A DNA stretch of 64,000 nucleotides from Paenibacillus contaminans. GTDB lineage: Bacteria > Bacillota > Bacilli > Paenibacillales > NBRC-103111. The notes beneath the pieces were generated by a model that was not told the origin of the DNA, did not search any database, and saw nothing but the letters and a program-made list of their open reading frames with translations. The translations under genes and the position numbers were made by a program. Location of the stretch: contig NZ_QMFB01000006.1 of NCBI RefSeq assembly GCF_003285015.1, positions 1-64,000 on the forward strand, written 5' to 3'. Positions 1 through 9,658 of this stretch are shown here, piece after piece; positions within the stretch are counted from its first letter, which is position 1; every line of letters starts with the position of its first letter.

Positions 1-10
1 ACCATTTCAT
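1..10 (-). CDS. Start of a gene running off the left edge
   Basis: On the minus strand an ATG at position 10 is preceded by an AAGGAGG-like sequence at about 23-29, a spacing of about 12 bases. Only the first three codons (Met-Lys-Trp) lie in the window, so the product cannot be named. The 290 bases upstream up to the terminator near 300 hold no other gene. Confidence 0.3.
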
Positions 11-297
11 GATGCGTGGCCCCCTCCTTGCTGCATAAAAAGGTACTTTCTAAACAGTCTGAAAAACCCCAGGTAATTTGAAACGATTAATCGAATTTAG
101 GTATTTTCGATGTTATTAGATGTATGTTTTCCATCAAAATCGATAAATCTGCTATATTCTCAAAAAATAACTGGATGTTTTCCATTTCGCATGGTGGCGA
201 AATGGCTAGATTACATTGGTCAGACAAATCACATGCAATGAAAACGTAGATTCAGAGTAACCGTCAAAGCTATTCGATGTTTACGATTTCGAGGCAC
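11..297. other. AT-rich intergenic region with a small palindrome
   Basis: No gene is visible. The stretch is AT-rich and presumably carries the promoter of the edge gene on the minus strand, but no convincing -35/-10 pair stands out. A 10-base palindrome, CGATTAATCG, lies near 83-92 with partial flanking symmetry and could be an operator; this is only a guess. Confidence 0.35.
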
Positions 298-299
298 GC

Positions 300-337
300 A
301 AAAAAAATCCGCCGCAGGCTCCGAACCTAACGGCGGG
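300..337 (-). terminator. Rho-independent terminator of the glycoside hydrolase gene
   Basis: Read on the minus strand, a GC-rich stem (CCGCCG and AGG paired with CCT and CGGCGG around a short loop) is followed by a run of T residues at about 300-307. It lies about 70 bases after the stop codon of the upstream minus-strand gene. Confidence 0.85.
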
Positions 338-409
338 TTTCTCAATGTTCGTCTGAATTTTCGGGTTCGGTCCATCCAGCGCATTCGGACCTAAAATCAC
401 TCATTCTGC

Positions 410-3400
410 TCAGGAATGCACCATAACCTCGACTTGTTGCGGGCGGTAAGTCGCCAGCAGCTTGCCGCTGTGATCGGCAGCAAACATAACGGTGCGCTCG
501 CTTTCCAGCGTAAACGAATAGGTTGTGTTCGTAGCCGGATTTGTTACGCGAATATCGGCATTTTCGCCAAATTCGGAGACGAAAATAAACAATTCGCCGT
601 CGGCGAAGCTCAGCTTGCGGCCGTACACGCCCGGCAATTCGCCGCCTTGCTCCCAAAGCAGCTCGGGTGCGACGCCGGCTTTTTTGATCGCATGCCGGTA
701 CAATGAGGCGATCGCATCCGTACGATCGTTCATTTCGACCGGCAATCCGCACCAGAGAAGCGTCCCTTTACCGAGCTTCACTTTTCGCAATGCCGAGCCG
801 CCAGAAGCAGCTGTTCCAATTGCAACCGCCGTTTTCTCAACAGCGGCAATTTCCTCGCCGGTTGTCGTTTTCCCTGCAGCTGCGGCATTCCCCATAGCCG
901 CTATGCTCTCGCCGGCCGCCGCTTGCGCCGTCTCCTTCGACAGCATGGCGATTTTGCGCTCCCCGTAAGAGAGCCGCAGATGCTCACCATCGAGCACGAG
1001 CCTTTCTTCGCGCAGCACGTTGCCGAGCTTGCGGGCTCCAAGCATCTCATCCAGACGGCCGCTTCGGTGCCAGTACTCGTCCAAGCCGATCGGTCCTGTA
1101 AAAAGCAGTGTCGTTTCATGGGCCGCGACATGGTCGAGCAGCTGGTTCATGGCCGCATCGCTAAAATTATGGGCGCTCGGCACAATGATCAATTTGGCCG
1201 GCTGATCGTTCAGCGCCTGCAGCTGGTATTCGCCCATGGCCCGGAAAGGAACGTTGAGCTCGTACGCAAGCACCCGCGTGGCGCGGCTTGTCGCTTCGAC
1301 GGCGAAGGAGCGATTGGATAAGTCGTTCGAATAAGGGAAGATCATCACGATATCTTCCAGCTTGCGTCCGGCGAACAAGTCGCGAATTTGCTCCATAAAC
1401 CGGCCGAAATCGTAGGAGACATCCGCTTCCGGTTTTTCCGTGCCGTCCGCGCGCAGCGCCCCGATATTCGATTCGTTGACGTTGTTCATGAAGTAATTCG
1501 TATTCCACAGCCACTGTACCGCGCCTGCGCCGCCGGTGGAAAATGCGTATGCGTATTTGCGCTCCAGGATGTTGCGCAGCTCTTCCTCGCTCCGCTTGGC
1601 CATCCCGTCCGGCGTTTCCACATACATGATGCCCGTTTCCTGGATCACATTCGGCTTGTTCGGCGTTTTGGCAAAAATGCCGTCCCACACGAGCTGGTCC
1701 ATCTGCCACCAGGAATGGTTCGTCGTATAATCCGCCGCCTGCTCGTAGAAAAACGGGGACGGACGCTGAGCGTTTAACCCTTCGTCTTGCCCGATCGTAA
1801 TAAGCTGATGCGGAGCAACAGATCGAATCGCTTCATTTAAATCGTTCGCCCAACGGTTCAGCATGTCCATCGAAAACAGCGAGTAATCCAGCCAGCGCGT
1901 TCCTTTTTTGCCGGAATGCATGTCTTGGATGTCCGCGTTAATGTCGGTCGGTTCCGGCGGCGTAATGGAATTGAAATCGGGAAGCATAGCCGGCGACATT
2001 CCCCAACGCTCCTGCAGCACGCGAATCGAGCCGTGGCGCTGCTTCAGCCATTCCCGGTAAGCCGCTTTTTCGAAAGGATCGTGCGAGCTGCGCGGGCCTT
2101 TGGAGAAAATTCGCTTCGGATCGAACATCGACGGCTCGTTGATCAAATCCCAATGGACGTTCGACGTATGCACATGGCGCGAAACGATCGATAAAATATA
2201 ACGCTTCTGCGCTTCGACGCTGCGCGGATCGAGATACGGATTCAACCCTTCCCATAGCTCAGGCGTAAACGAAAAAAAGTTAAAAGTCAGCTCCAGGTCG
2301 TGCTTTTTCGCCGTCAATACGAAGGCGTCGATCGCCCGCAGCACTTCCTCCGAAGGATGGCCGTCGAGCAGCATAATATTCCGGTACCCGGTCCAAATGC
2401 CTGTGCGAATATAGTTGATGCCCGCTTTTTTCATCGCCGCCATGTCGCGGTCCCATACGGCCACATTCGGCAAAAAGACGAAGTTGCGCGCCACGTCGCT
2501 AGTCATATACGTCATGCCGACAAGTGGCAGCGGACGGCCGTTTTTGTGGAAATAGTCGCGGTCGCACGTCAGCGGCTCGCCTTCCTGCAGCAAACGCTCA
2601 TCCCGGCACCAAATGCCTTGGCGTTGCGTTCTGCGTTCCCCGGTATTGGAAACAAGATCCGCCCGCATCGCGTAATGTCCTTCGATCAGATTCAAAGGCA
2701 CGTTGATCGTAATCGATTGCAGGTTGGGGGAGTTTGCCAGGGTGTACGTTTGCTTCCATTCGGGAAGCGGCTCGCTGTTCGAATCTTTGCCGAAGGCAAG
2801 CTCCAGCGTCCATTCCGTGTTGGAACGTTCGCCATTATTTGCGGAGCGGCGCCCGAGCGTTTGCCATTGGAACGTAAATTTCGCCCGGTCGCCCGGATCG
2901 TAGCTGGCATAGCCGGGCTTCAGCCACATTTCCGTAACGCCGCGGGAGCAGTAGTCCGCCCATGCCAAAATCGCGTTTGCGCCTCCCACATCCCAAAATG
3001 CCGCCCGAAGCGGCTGATTGACGAACATCCACCGGCTTCCGGCATATACGCCGCGCGTATTTTCAAGCAGCACGACCGGAGCGCCGACTTCACGGCCTTC
3101 CTTGGAAATAGCTTTGACCAGCGGTTGGATATGGGCGTTCATCGGACCCAATGAACCCATTTCATGCGGCAATGACGTTTCTGTGGTCACATGCAGAATG
3201 AGGCTGCAGGTCGGTTCCAGCGTTAGCCCTTGAACAAAGGGCGCAAATATTGGATTGTCCGCCGCCGCTTCCAAACGTTCGAACGGATCGGCTTGGACAG
3301 GCATGGCTTCATGGATATGAAAATGCTGATGGTACGACGTTTGCTCGACCTCGCATGCCCACTTTCCGTCCTCGCGGTATACCGGAATGCGAAACGGGGC

Positions 3401-3646
3401 GCCGCCGATGCTGAGCAATGACCCGCCGCGTTCCATGTAGCTTGCGATGCTGTTCCAGCTGTCTTTTGGGAAGTACGGGGCGTGCAAATTGACGAAGCAT
3501 CCGCCCTCCAGCCGGTCGAGCGCTTGAGCGAGCGAGTCGGCGCCGACAAGCTGCGCCTTTTCTCTAAGCATTTTAACGGATGCTTCGCCGATACGGTCTC
3601 CATGATAAGGAAAAGCGGGATCATAGAAAATAACGATGGATTTCAT
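410..3646 (-). CDS. Large clan-A glycoside hydrolase (beta-galactosidase/beta-mannosidase-like)
   Basis: A protein of 1078 residues when started at the ATG at 3646, which has AGGAG eight bases upstream; an upstream in-frame ATG at 3694 has no such site. The centre looks like a (beta/alpha)8 glycosidase barrel of clan GH-A. The general acid/base is probably Glu504 in the Asn-Glu-Pro motif (DLINEP), and the nucleophile probably Glu670 in IQETG. The N-terminal part resembles a glutamine-amidotransferase-like or beta-sandwich accessory fold. An alanine-rich, low-complexity insertion lies roughly at residues 920-970, before a C-terminal beta domain. There is no signal peptide, so a cytoplasmic enzyme acting on imported oligosaccharides is likely. 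It is divergent from the YesM/YesN and transporter genes, which suggests one regulon. The exact GH family and substrate cannot be fixed by eye; GH42-like, GH2/5-like and GH35-like are all possible. Confidence 0.75.
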   Translation of the reverse strand: MKSIVIFYDPAFPYHGDRIGEASVKMLREKAQLVGADSLAQALDRLEGGCFVNLHAPYFPKDSWNSIASYMERGGSLLSIGGAPFRIPVYREDGKWACEVEQTSYHQHFHIHEAMPVQADPFERLEAAADNPIFAPFVQGLTLEPTCSLILHVTTETSLPHEMGSLGPMNAHIQPLVKAISKEGREVGAPVVLLENTRGVYAGSRWMFVNQPLRAAFWDVGGANAILAWADYCSRGVTEMWLKPGYASYDPGDRAKFTFQWQTLGRRSANNGERSNTEWTLELAFGKDSNSEPLPEWKQTYTLANSPNLQSITINVPLNLIEGHYAMRADLVSNTGERRTQRQGIWCRDERLLQEGEPLTCDRDYFHKNGRPLPLVGMTYMTSDVARNFVFLPNVAVWDRDMAAMKKAGINYIRTGIWTGYRNIMLLDGHPSEEVLRAIDAFVLTAKKHDLELTFNFFSFTPELWEGLNPYLDPRSVEAQKRYILSIVSRHVHTSNVHWDLINEPSMFDPKRIFSKGPRSSHDPFEKAAYREWLKQRHGSIRVLQERWGMSPAMLPDFNSITPPEPTDINADIQDMHSGKKGTRWLDYSLFSMDMLNRWANDLNEAIRSVAPHQLITIGQDEGLNAQRPSPFFYEQAADYTTNHSWWQMDQLVWDGIFAKTPNKPNVIQETGIMYVETPDGMAKRSEEELRNILERKYAYAFSTGGAGAVQWLWNTNYFMNNVNESNIGALRADGTEKPEADVSYDFGRFMEQIRDLFAGRKLEDIVMIFPYSNDLSNRSFAVEATSRATRVLAYELNVPFRAMGEYQLQALNDQPAKLIIVPSAHNFSDAAMNQLLDHVAAHETTLLFTGPIGLDEYWHRSGRLDEMLGARKLGNVLREERLVLDGEHLRLSYGERKIAMLSKETAQAAAGESIAAMGNAAAAGKTTTGEEIAAVEKTAVAIGTAASGGSALRKVKLGKGTLLWCGLPVEMNDRTDAIASLYRHAIKKAGVAPELLWEQGGELPGVYGRKLSFADGELFIFVSEFGENADIRVTNPATNTTYSFTLESERTVMFAADHSGKLLATYRPQQVEVMVHS

Positions 3647-3783
3647 AACAGGTTGCTCCTTTCGTCCGATGCTCATACAGTCAAACACTATCATGCCCCT
3701 AACGGGAAAACTATAAAAAATACTATGGAAATGTCCAATAATTTATGGAGAAGGGAAGCCGGCCAGACCGGATTTCGGCGTTG

Positions 3784-3812
3784 TTTCGCTTTGCGGACAT
3801 GTATGCTATATT
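3784..3812 (+). promoter_or_regulatory. Possible promoter of the first sensor kinase operon
   Basis: TTTCGC at 3784-3789 and TATATT at 3807-3812 are 17 bases apart, about 70 bases before the chosen kinase start. The -35 match is poor, so this is a weak prediction. Confidence 0.3.
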
Positions 3813-3884
3813 CATTTTCGTAAAAGAATGAACATAATGTCGGCGGATACATCCGTCCGTTTTCGGAAAGGAGGGCGCGTTATC

Positions 3885-5666
3885 ATGCGTCGTAAGGACG
3901 GCAAGCGATTTGTGAGCCTGCAGTACAAAATTTTGTTTTTTACGGTCATTTTAGTGCTGATTCCGCTGCTTGTTGTCGGCATTTTGTCTTATGTAAAGTC
4001 TTCGGAAATTATCCGCCAGAAGGTCAGCGTGTCCGATTTAAACACGGTGACGCAAATCGGGCAAAATCTCGAGTTCATGTTCGAGTACTTCCACGATACG
4101 TCGCTTTTCGTGATGCAATCGGGCGAGGTCAGGCAATTTTTGCGGATGAACGTCGAAGCCGATCCGGCCGCTTATAACGGGCAAAAATTAATAACGGAGC
4201 AGCTTCTGACAAACTTGCCGAATATGAAAGCGTTCGTGCAATCCATCCAGCTGCAAGGCATGAACGGCAGCAGGCTGAATGTGCGCGGCGCGGTTCGTCC
4301 GCTTCAGACGGAGCAGATTGCCGGCATTTTGGCGCGCAAGGGAGAGCCCCTCTGGTATTTGAACGAAATCGTTCTCGGCAACGGGGCGAAGAAGAAAGTG
4401 ATCTCCTATGAAAGAGCGATCAAGGATATCAACAATATTTCCGTGACGCTCGGCGTTTTGCAAATGAATATGGATTTGGATGCGGTCAGCTCGCTCTTCG
4501 AAAGCCGGCAAAGCGGAGGGACGGACCACTTTTATTTGTTGAACGAGCGGAACGCTATCGTCGCTTCGACGGACGGGAACAGCGTCTCCGGATCCATTTC
4601 GGATATAATCGGCGCTCAACCGGCATTGGAGCAGCATCAAGGATACCGTGAGCTGACCATCGATCGTACGCCGTATTTGTTGACCTATGACCAAATCGAG
4701 CAGCTGCCTTGGCATATTCTTCATCTGGTGCCTGCAAAAGAGCTGCTCAAGGAAAATCAGGTCATTCCCCAAATCATCGTCATAACGACGATCATCAGCT
4801 TTTTCGTTTGCGCGGGGATGGCGTATTTGTTTTCGCGGCAAATCATTTTGCCGATCCGCAAGCTTCGCCGGTTGATGAGCCAGGTGGAAGGGGAAGACTT
4901 CACCGTCCGCATCGCGGCTTCGGGAAATGATGAAATCGCCCAATTGGGGCAAAGCTTTAATCACATGCTGGAGCGGCTTCGGGAAATGATCCGGGAAGTG
5001 TATACGGCACAAATCCATAAAAAAGAGGCCGAGCTGAAAGCTTTCCAAGCGCAAATCAATCCGCATTTTCTCTATAACACGCTGGATACGATCTATTGGA
5101 TGAGCCGGATGGAGAAAGCGTTCGAGACGTCGGAGCTTGTGCAGGCTTTATCCAAATTGTTCCGTCTCAGCTTGAACAGCGGGAAGGAGCTCACGACGGT
5201 TCGGGCTGAAGTCGAGCATATTCGACATTATGTCGTCATTCAGCAAAAGCGATACGAGGACAGCATCGATTTTCAAATCGAGGTCGAAGAGGAAGCGCTC
5301 GATTGTCAAACGGTCAAGCTTGTCATTCAGCCGTTCGTTGAAAATGCCATCATTCACGGGATCGAGAAGAAGGGCGACTCCGGCGTCATACGCGTCGACA
5401 TCAAACGAGAGGACGATCGCCTGGTTTACTACATAAGCGATACCGGCTATGGCGTCGATTTGGAGGAGGTAGAGCAATTGATGCGGGAAACGGGGAGCGA
5501 CAATAAAGGATTCGCCGTCAAAAATATTAACGACCGGATTCAGCTGTATTTCGGCAAAACGTATGGCGTCGAGTTTATGAACGGCAAGGAAGGGACGGTC
5601 GTGAAGGTGATACAGCCATGGACGAAGGGGGAGAATGAAGATGATCAAGCTTTTGATCGTAGATGA
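3885..5666 (+). CDS. YesM-type sensor histidine kinase
   Basis: Membrane sensor kinase of the LytS/YesM class, 593 residues. The start is the ATG at 3885, ten bases after GGAGG; an earlier in-frame ATG at 3828 lacks a ribosome site. The layout is a first membrane helix near residues 14-36, an extracytoplasmic sensor (Cache-like) of about 250 residues, a second helix near 288-310, a HAMP linker, then the His_kinase domain. The phosphoacceptor is His394 in NPHFLYNT; the N box reads VENAIIHG and a glycine-rich ATP-lid motif is DTGYGVD. The gene overlaps the next response regulator by 26 bases and stands upstream of a sugar ABC transporter, so it most likely senses an extracellular saccharide and activates uptake genes. 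Confidence 0.9.
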   Translation: MRRKDGKRFVSLQYKILFFTVILVLIPLLVVGILSYVKSSEIIRQKVSVSDLNTVTQIGQNLEFMFEYFHDTSLFVMQSGEVRQFLRMNVEADPAAYNGQKLITEQLLTNLPNMKAFVQSIQLQGMNGSRLNVRGAVRPLQTEQIAGILARKGEPLWYLNEIVLGNGAKKKVISYERAIKDINNISVTLGVLQMNMDLDAVSSLFESRQSGGTDHFYLLNERNAIVASTDGNSVSGSISDIIGAQPALEQHQGYRELTIDRTPYLLTYDQIEQLPWHILHLVPAKELLKENQVIPQIIVITTIISFFVCAGMAYLFSRQIILPIRKLRRLMSQVEGEDFTVRIAASGNDEIAQLGQSFNHMLERLREMIREVYTAQIHKKEAELKAFQAQINPHFLYNTLDTIYWMSRMEKAFETSELVQALSKLFRLSLNSGKELTTVRAEVEHIRHYVVIQQKRYEDSIDFQIEVEEEALDCQTVKLVIQPFVENAIIHGIEKKGDSGVIRVDIKREDDRLVYYISDTGYGVDLEEVEQLMRETGSDNKGFAVKNINDRIQLYFGKTYGVEFMNGKEGTVVKVIQPWTKGENEDDQAFDRR

Positions 5667-7248
5667 CGAGTCCATTATCCGCAAGGGCATCCGCACGTCC
5701 ATCGATTGGTGGAAATTGGATGTGGATATCGTCGGCGAGGCGCGCAACGGAAAAGAAGCGCTGGAAGCGGTTCAGCAGCTGCTGCCGGATATCGTGGTGA
5801 CCGACATTCGCATGCCGCATATGGACGGACTGGAATTTGCCCGGCATTTGAAGGAGCGGTTTCCGCAAACGAAGATCGTTATCTTGAGCGGTTATGACGA
5901 TTTCGATTATGCCAGACAAGCGCTGAAAATCGGGGTAAACGAATATTTGATGAAGCCGGTCGGGGCCGCGGAGCTGGAGGCGCTCGTTCTTAAAATATCG
6001 GATGAAATCGCCCGGGAACGCAAAAAAATAGAAGAAGAACAAAGCAATCTCGATTTGATCCGCGAAAATTTTTCTTTTATTCAGCGCAAGTGGGTAAACC
6101 GTTTGTTAAAAGGCGCAAATAAGGACGGCGATGCAATTGTCGAACAAGCGGTTCAGATGAACGTATCGCTGGAAGGGCCGGAATATGCGGTACTGGTCGT
6201 CGACGTCGACGATTTTCGTCTAATAACGGAGCGCGCTTCCGATCGTGATAAAGAGTTAACCCTTTATGCGGTCGCCAATATTACGGAGGAAGTCCTTTCA
6301 TCGGTGTTCTCCTGCACGGTATGCCAGAGCGATTTTGATTACATTAACGTATTGGTGAACGCCAATATGAAAAACAAACATCGTATGATCGAATGCTGCG
6401 AGGAAGTGCAGCGCTGCGTCGCCCGATATATGAAATTGTCCGTTACTATCGGCGTCGGCGCTTACGTGCGCGGGCTGGCGGACATCCCCGAGAGCGGCAA
6501 GCATGCGATATCCGCCATGCAAAGCAAAGTGTACCGCGGGAAGGGGCAAATTATCGTTTACGGGGAGTCGGAGTCCGGGAACGAGGTTAAGCAGGCGCTG
6601 CCGCTGCCCTCCGAGAACGATAAGGAATTGTTGGAATCGCTAAGCATCATGAATCAATCGAAAATCGACGAGCTGCTCGACGAGCGGTTTCATCAGTTTG
6701 CCCGATCGCATGTCCCTTATGAGCACATTAAGGCTCTAAGTTTGAAATGGGTGATTTTGGCGATGGCGCATTTGGAGCAGATGGGCGTTAATCCCGGCGA
6801 AAGCAAGCACGCGTTTTTGAATCCGTACGACGAAATTGAAAAGTACGAGACGACGGAAGATATACGGCGGTGGCTCGGCGATTTATTCGCCGCCTTCATC
6901 GAATCGATCGCCGCGTACAAAAATGTGCGGTTCAAACATATCGTCTCCGCTGCGATCAAATATATACAGGAGCATTATGCGGAAGATATCCGATTGGAGG
7001 ATGTTTCGTCCCATGTTTTCGTGACGCCGAACTACTTCAGCCGAGTGTTCAAGGAAGAGACGGGGCAGCATTTTACGGAATGGCTGAATAAGTATCGCGT
7101 GGAAAAAGCGAAGTTATTGCTGAAGGACGTCGGCGCCAAAATTTATGAAGTGGCCGAGCGGGTCGGGTATAACGATTACAAATATTTCACGCATATTTTC
7201 AAAAAGGTTACGGGTTTGACCCCGAAAGAGTATCGAAACCGCATATAA
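5641..7248 (+). CDS. YesN-type response regulator with AraC DNA-binding domain
   Basis: A 535-residue transcription regulator. The receiver domain is at the N terminus (LLIVDDE acid pocket, phosphoacceptor Asp55 in VVTDIRMP, Lys in the LMKP loop). A long variable middle follows, and a C-terminal AraC-type pair of helix-turn-helix motifs ends in the usual FKKVTGLTPKEYR signature. The start is taken as the ATG at 5641, seven bases after GGGGGAG; the in-frame ATG two codons earlier is too close to it. It overlaps the cognate kinase and probably activates the binding-protein operon beginning at 7372, whose promoter has a recognisable -10 but a poor -35. Confidence 0.92.
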   Translation: MIKLLIVDDESIIRKGIRTSIDWWKLDVDIVGEARNGKEALEAVQQLLPDIVVTDIRMPHMDGLEFARHLKERFPQTKIVILSGYDDFDYARQALKIGVNEYLMKPVGAAELEALVLKISDEIARERKKIEEEQSNLDLIRENFSFIQRKWVNRLLKGANKDGDAIVEQAVQMNVSLEGPEYAVLVVDVDDFRLITERASDRDKELTLYAVANITEEVLSSVFSCTVCQSDFDYINVLVNANMKNKHRMIECCEEVQRCVARYMKLSVTIGVGAYVRGLADIPESGKHAISAMQSKVYRGKGQIIVYGESESGNEVKQALPLPSENDKELLESLSIMNQSKIDELLDERFHQFARSHVPYEHIKALSLKWVILAMAHLEQMGVNPGESKHAFLNPYDEIEKYETTEDIRRWLGDLFAAFIESIAAYKNVRFKHIVSAAIKYIQEHYAEDIRLEDVSSHVFVTPNYFSRVFKEETGQHFTEWLNKYRVEKAKLLLKDVGAKIYEVAERVGYNDYKYFTHIFKKVTGLTPKEYRNRI

Positions 7249-7371
7249 TCGGCAACAGGACAAATTAACGGATATTTTCATAGATATGTCTACTTTTTTG
7301 CGCGCTGAACTTTACTATACTCACCTTATACAACAAATGAACACCTACAAACGGCAAAGGGGAGTTGTGCG

Positions 7372-8703
7372 ATGAAGAAAAGTTCCAAAGGATTAACGGC
7401 AACGCTGCTCGTTACAAGCTTGGCGCTGGTGGCTGCGGGCTGCGGCTCGAAAACCGGCACGGAAGCGGGAGGAGCGTCGGACAAGCCGAAAGCGAAAATC
7501 AAATTCATGCACATGTACGATAAAAATTCGGCACAGCCGAGCCATCAGGCGGACTTGATCGAGAAATTCAAAAAAGAGCATGCCGAAGTAACGTTCGACG
7601 AAGAAGTACAGTCTCATGACAGCTACGAAACGAAAATCAAAACATTGGCTGCCGCAAACGAGCTGCCGGACGTGTTTCTCGTTAAGCCGTCGATGGTTTC
7701 GACTTTCGTAGAAAACGGCTTGCTTCGCCCGCTGAACGATCAATTGGATAAAAATGCGTCCTGGAAAGACGGCTTCACCGAAGGCGTTTTGGATCCTTAT
7801 ACGGTCGAAGGCAAAACTTACGGCGTCCAAATGACCGGCGGACCTACGCATGTCATTTACTACAACAAAGACTTGGTTGCGAAAGCCGGATTCCCGGAAT
7901 TCCCGAAAACGTGGAGCGATTTCGAAACGCTGATCAAGGAATTGAACAAACAAAACATTACGCCGATCGCGCTCGGCAATAAAGCGAAATGGGTCGTGAA
8001 CTCCTCTTACATGAGTACGCTCGGGACCCGTTTTACCGGAACGGAATGGTTCAACAGCCTGATCGAAGGCAAGGGCGCGAAGTTTACGGATCCCGAATTC
8101 GTACAATCGTTGACCGCTTTGAAGGGGCTCGTGGATATCGGGGCTTTCAATAAGGATATGAACAGCATCGATAACAACCAGCAAAGAACGCTGTATTATA
8201 ACGGCACAGCGGCGATGTTCATCGAGGGCTCCTGGGCGTCGAACGCTATTGAAACGGGCGGACCGAAAGACATCGTCGAGAAGACGGAGCTTGCGGTATT
8301 CCCGGCGATCGAAGGCGCCAAAGGCGAGCAAAACAGCGTCTCGGGCGGAGGCGGCTGGGCTTACGCGGTTAATGCCAAGGTCGATCCGGCCAAAATGGAC
8401 GATATTCAAAAGCTGATCCAAAGCTTGACTGATTCCGAAGCTGCGAAGCTCGTCCTGAAATACGGAGACATTCCTTCCAGCAAGGTGGACAACATCGAAA
8501 GCATCGAACTGTCGCCGCTCAGCAAAAAGCTCGTGAAAATGCTCGAAACGACCAAATATTCGCCGATTTACGATACGCGCTTGTCCCCGGGCTTGACGGA
8601 GTCGATGAATACGACGATGCAAGAGCTGATGATCGGCAAATATACGCCGCAGCAAGCGGCGGAGGCTATGCAGAAAGAATACGAGAACGAAATGAAAAAT
8701 TAA
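7372..8703 (+). CDS. Sugar ABC transporter solute-binding lipoprotein
   Basis: A 443-residue family-1 extracellular solute-binding protein. The N terminus is a lipoprotein signal peptide with a lipobox ending AAGC (Cys about residue 24), so the mature protein is anchored to the outer face of the membrane. The body shows features common to sugar-binding proteins, such as GVQMTGGPTHVIYYN and SVSGGGGWAYAV. Upstream, TATACT at 7316-7321 may be the -10 box, with no good -35, fitting activation by the YesN-type regulator just upstream. The two following genes are the permeases; no ATPase is encoded here, so a shared MsmX-type ATPase elsewhere is likely. The linked GH125 gene suggests mannosides as ligand. 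Confidence 0.9.
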   Translation: MKKSSKGLTATLLVTSLALVAAGCGSKTGTEAGGASDKPKAKIKFMHMYDKNSAQPSHQADLIEKFKKEHAEVTFDEEVQSHDSYETKIKTLAAANELPDVFLVKPSMVSTFVENGLLRPLNDQLDKNASWKDGFTEGVLDPYTVEGKTYGVQMTGGPTHVIYYNKDLVAKAGFPEFPKTWSDFETLIKELNKQNITPIALGNKAKWVVNSSYMSTLGTRFTGTEWFNSLIEGKGAKFTDPEFVQSLTALKGLVDIGAFNKDMNSIDNNQQRTLYYNGTAAMFIEGSWASNAIETGGPKDIVEKTELAVFPAIEGAKGEQNSVSGGGGWAYAVNAKVDPAKMDDIQKLIQSLTDSEAAKLVLKYGDIPSSKVDNIESIELSPLSKKLVKMLETTKYSPIYDTRLSPGLTESMNTTMQELMIGKYTPQQAAEAMQKEYENEMKN

Positions 8704-8724
8704 TGCGAAGCTGTAGTCGAAATG

Positions 8725-8747
8725 CTGCCGGGCGTAATGCCCGGCAG
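8725..8747 (+). other. Intercistronic hairpin after the binding-protein gene
   Basis: A perfect nine-base stem, CTGCCGGGC and GCCCGGCAG, with a five-base loop lies between the binding-protein stop and the permease start. There is no T run, so it is more likely an mRNA-stabilising or partial-attenuation hairpin than a full terminator. Such hairpins commonly keep binding protein more abundant than permease. Confidence 0.75.
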
Positions 8748-8770
8748 ATTAGCGTAAAGGAGGGAGCCTG

Positions 8771-9658
8771 ATGAACGGTTCGACGGCTATCCGCCCTAAA
8801 CGGATTACTTTTCTCACCTATTTGATGCCGAGCGTAATCCTGTTTGCCTTCATGGTGCTCGTTCCGGTCGTTTTGGCTGTACGGTACAGCTTCTTTAAAT
8901 GGTCGGGCGGCCCCAAGATGCAATTTATCGGGCTGGATAATTACCGGAACTTGCTGGTGGACAGCAATTTCTGGCACGCTTTTTTGAATAACCTGCTAAT
9001 TGTCGCCTTCAGTGTCGTCGGCCAAATCGGCATCGCATTCGTCATTAGTATATTCCTGATGTCGAAGCTGGCGAAGTGGAAAGGATTTCACCGCACGGTC
9101 ATCTTCATTCCCGTCGTGCTTTCTTCCGTCGTTATCGGTTTCCTGTGGGGAATGATTTATAACCAGGATGCCGGGATGCTCAACTGGCTGTTGCGCACCG
9201 TCGGGCTGGAGTCGTGGATCAAGCCGTGGCTGGATGATCCGGGTATTGTCATGTACTCCGTTACGGTACCGATCGTGTGGCAGTATATCGGCTTTTACTT
9301 GATTATCTTCCTGGCCGCGATGCAAAGCATCAACAGCGAAGTTTATGAGATGGCCGAGCTGGACGGCGCAACCGGCTTCAAAAAAATGCTTCACATTACG
9401 CTTCCCTTGCTGGCGCCGACGATTAAAATCGCGGTCATGCTTTGTATTGCCGGGAATATGAAGGCGTTCGACAGTATTTTCGTCATGACGGGCGGCGGTC
9501 CGGGCAGCAGCTCGACGGTTATGGCCCAGTATGCGTACGATACGTCATTCAAAGCGTATAAGCTTGGGTACGGCAGCGCGATTTCCGTAGGCATTATGAT
9601 TTTGAGCGTAGCTTTGATTTTGATCAGCCGTTTGATTGGAGGGAAAAACCGTGACTAA
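8771..9658 (+). CDS. Sugar ABC transporter permease (UgpA/MalF-like)
   Basis: Integral membrane permease of 295 residues with about six hydrophobic helices. It carries the permease EAA loop for contact with the ATPase (around EMAELDGATGFKKMLHITLP). The start ATG follows AAAGGAGG at the usual distance. The 3' end overlaps the next permease by eight bases, indicating translational coupling. It belongs to the binding-protein-dependent carbohydrate transporter family and should form a heterodimer with the next gene product. Confidence 0.9.
   Translation: MNGSTAIRPKRITFLTYLMPSVILFAFMVLVPVVLAVRYSFFKWSGGPKMQFIGLDNYRNLLVDSNFWHAFLNNLLIVAFSVVGQIGIAFVISIFLMSKLAKWKGFHRTVIFIPVVLSSVVIGFLWGMIYNQDAGMLNWLLRTVGLESWIKPWLDDPGIVMYSVTVPIVWQYIGFYLIIFLAAMQSINSEVYEMAELDGATGFKKMLHITLPLLAPTIKIAVMLCIAGNMKAFDSIFVMTGGGPGSSSTVMAQYAYDTSFKAYKLGYGSAISVGIMILSVALILISRLIGGKNRD

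Noticed and set aside
83..92. Operator site for a LacI-type repressor
   Set aside because: Only a 10-base palindrome core is symmetric; no repressor gene is nearby and the flanks do not match.
7393..8655. Long open frame on the minus strand opposite the first binding-protein gene
   Set aside because: It is a shadow of the strongly supported plus-strand lipoprotein gene, has an Arg/Phe-rich composition typical of such shadows and no recognisable domain.
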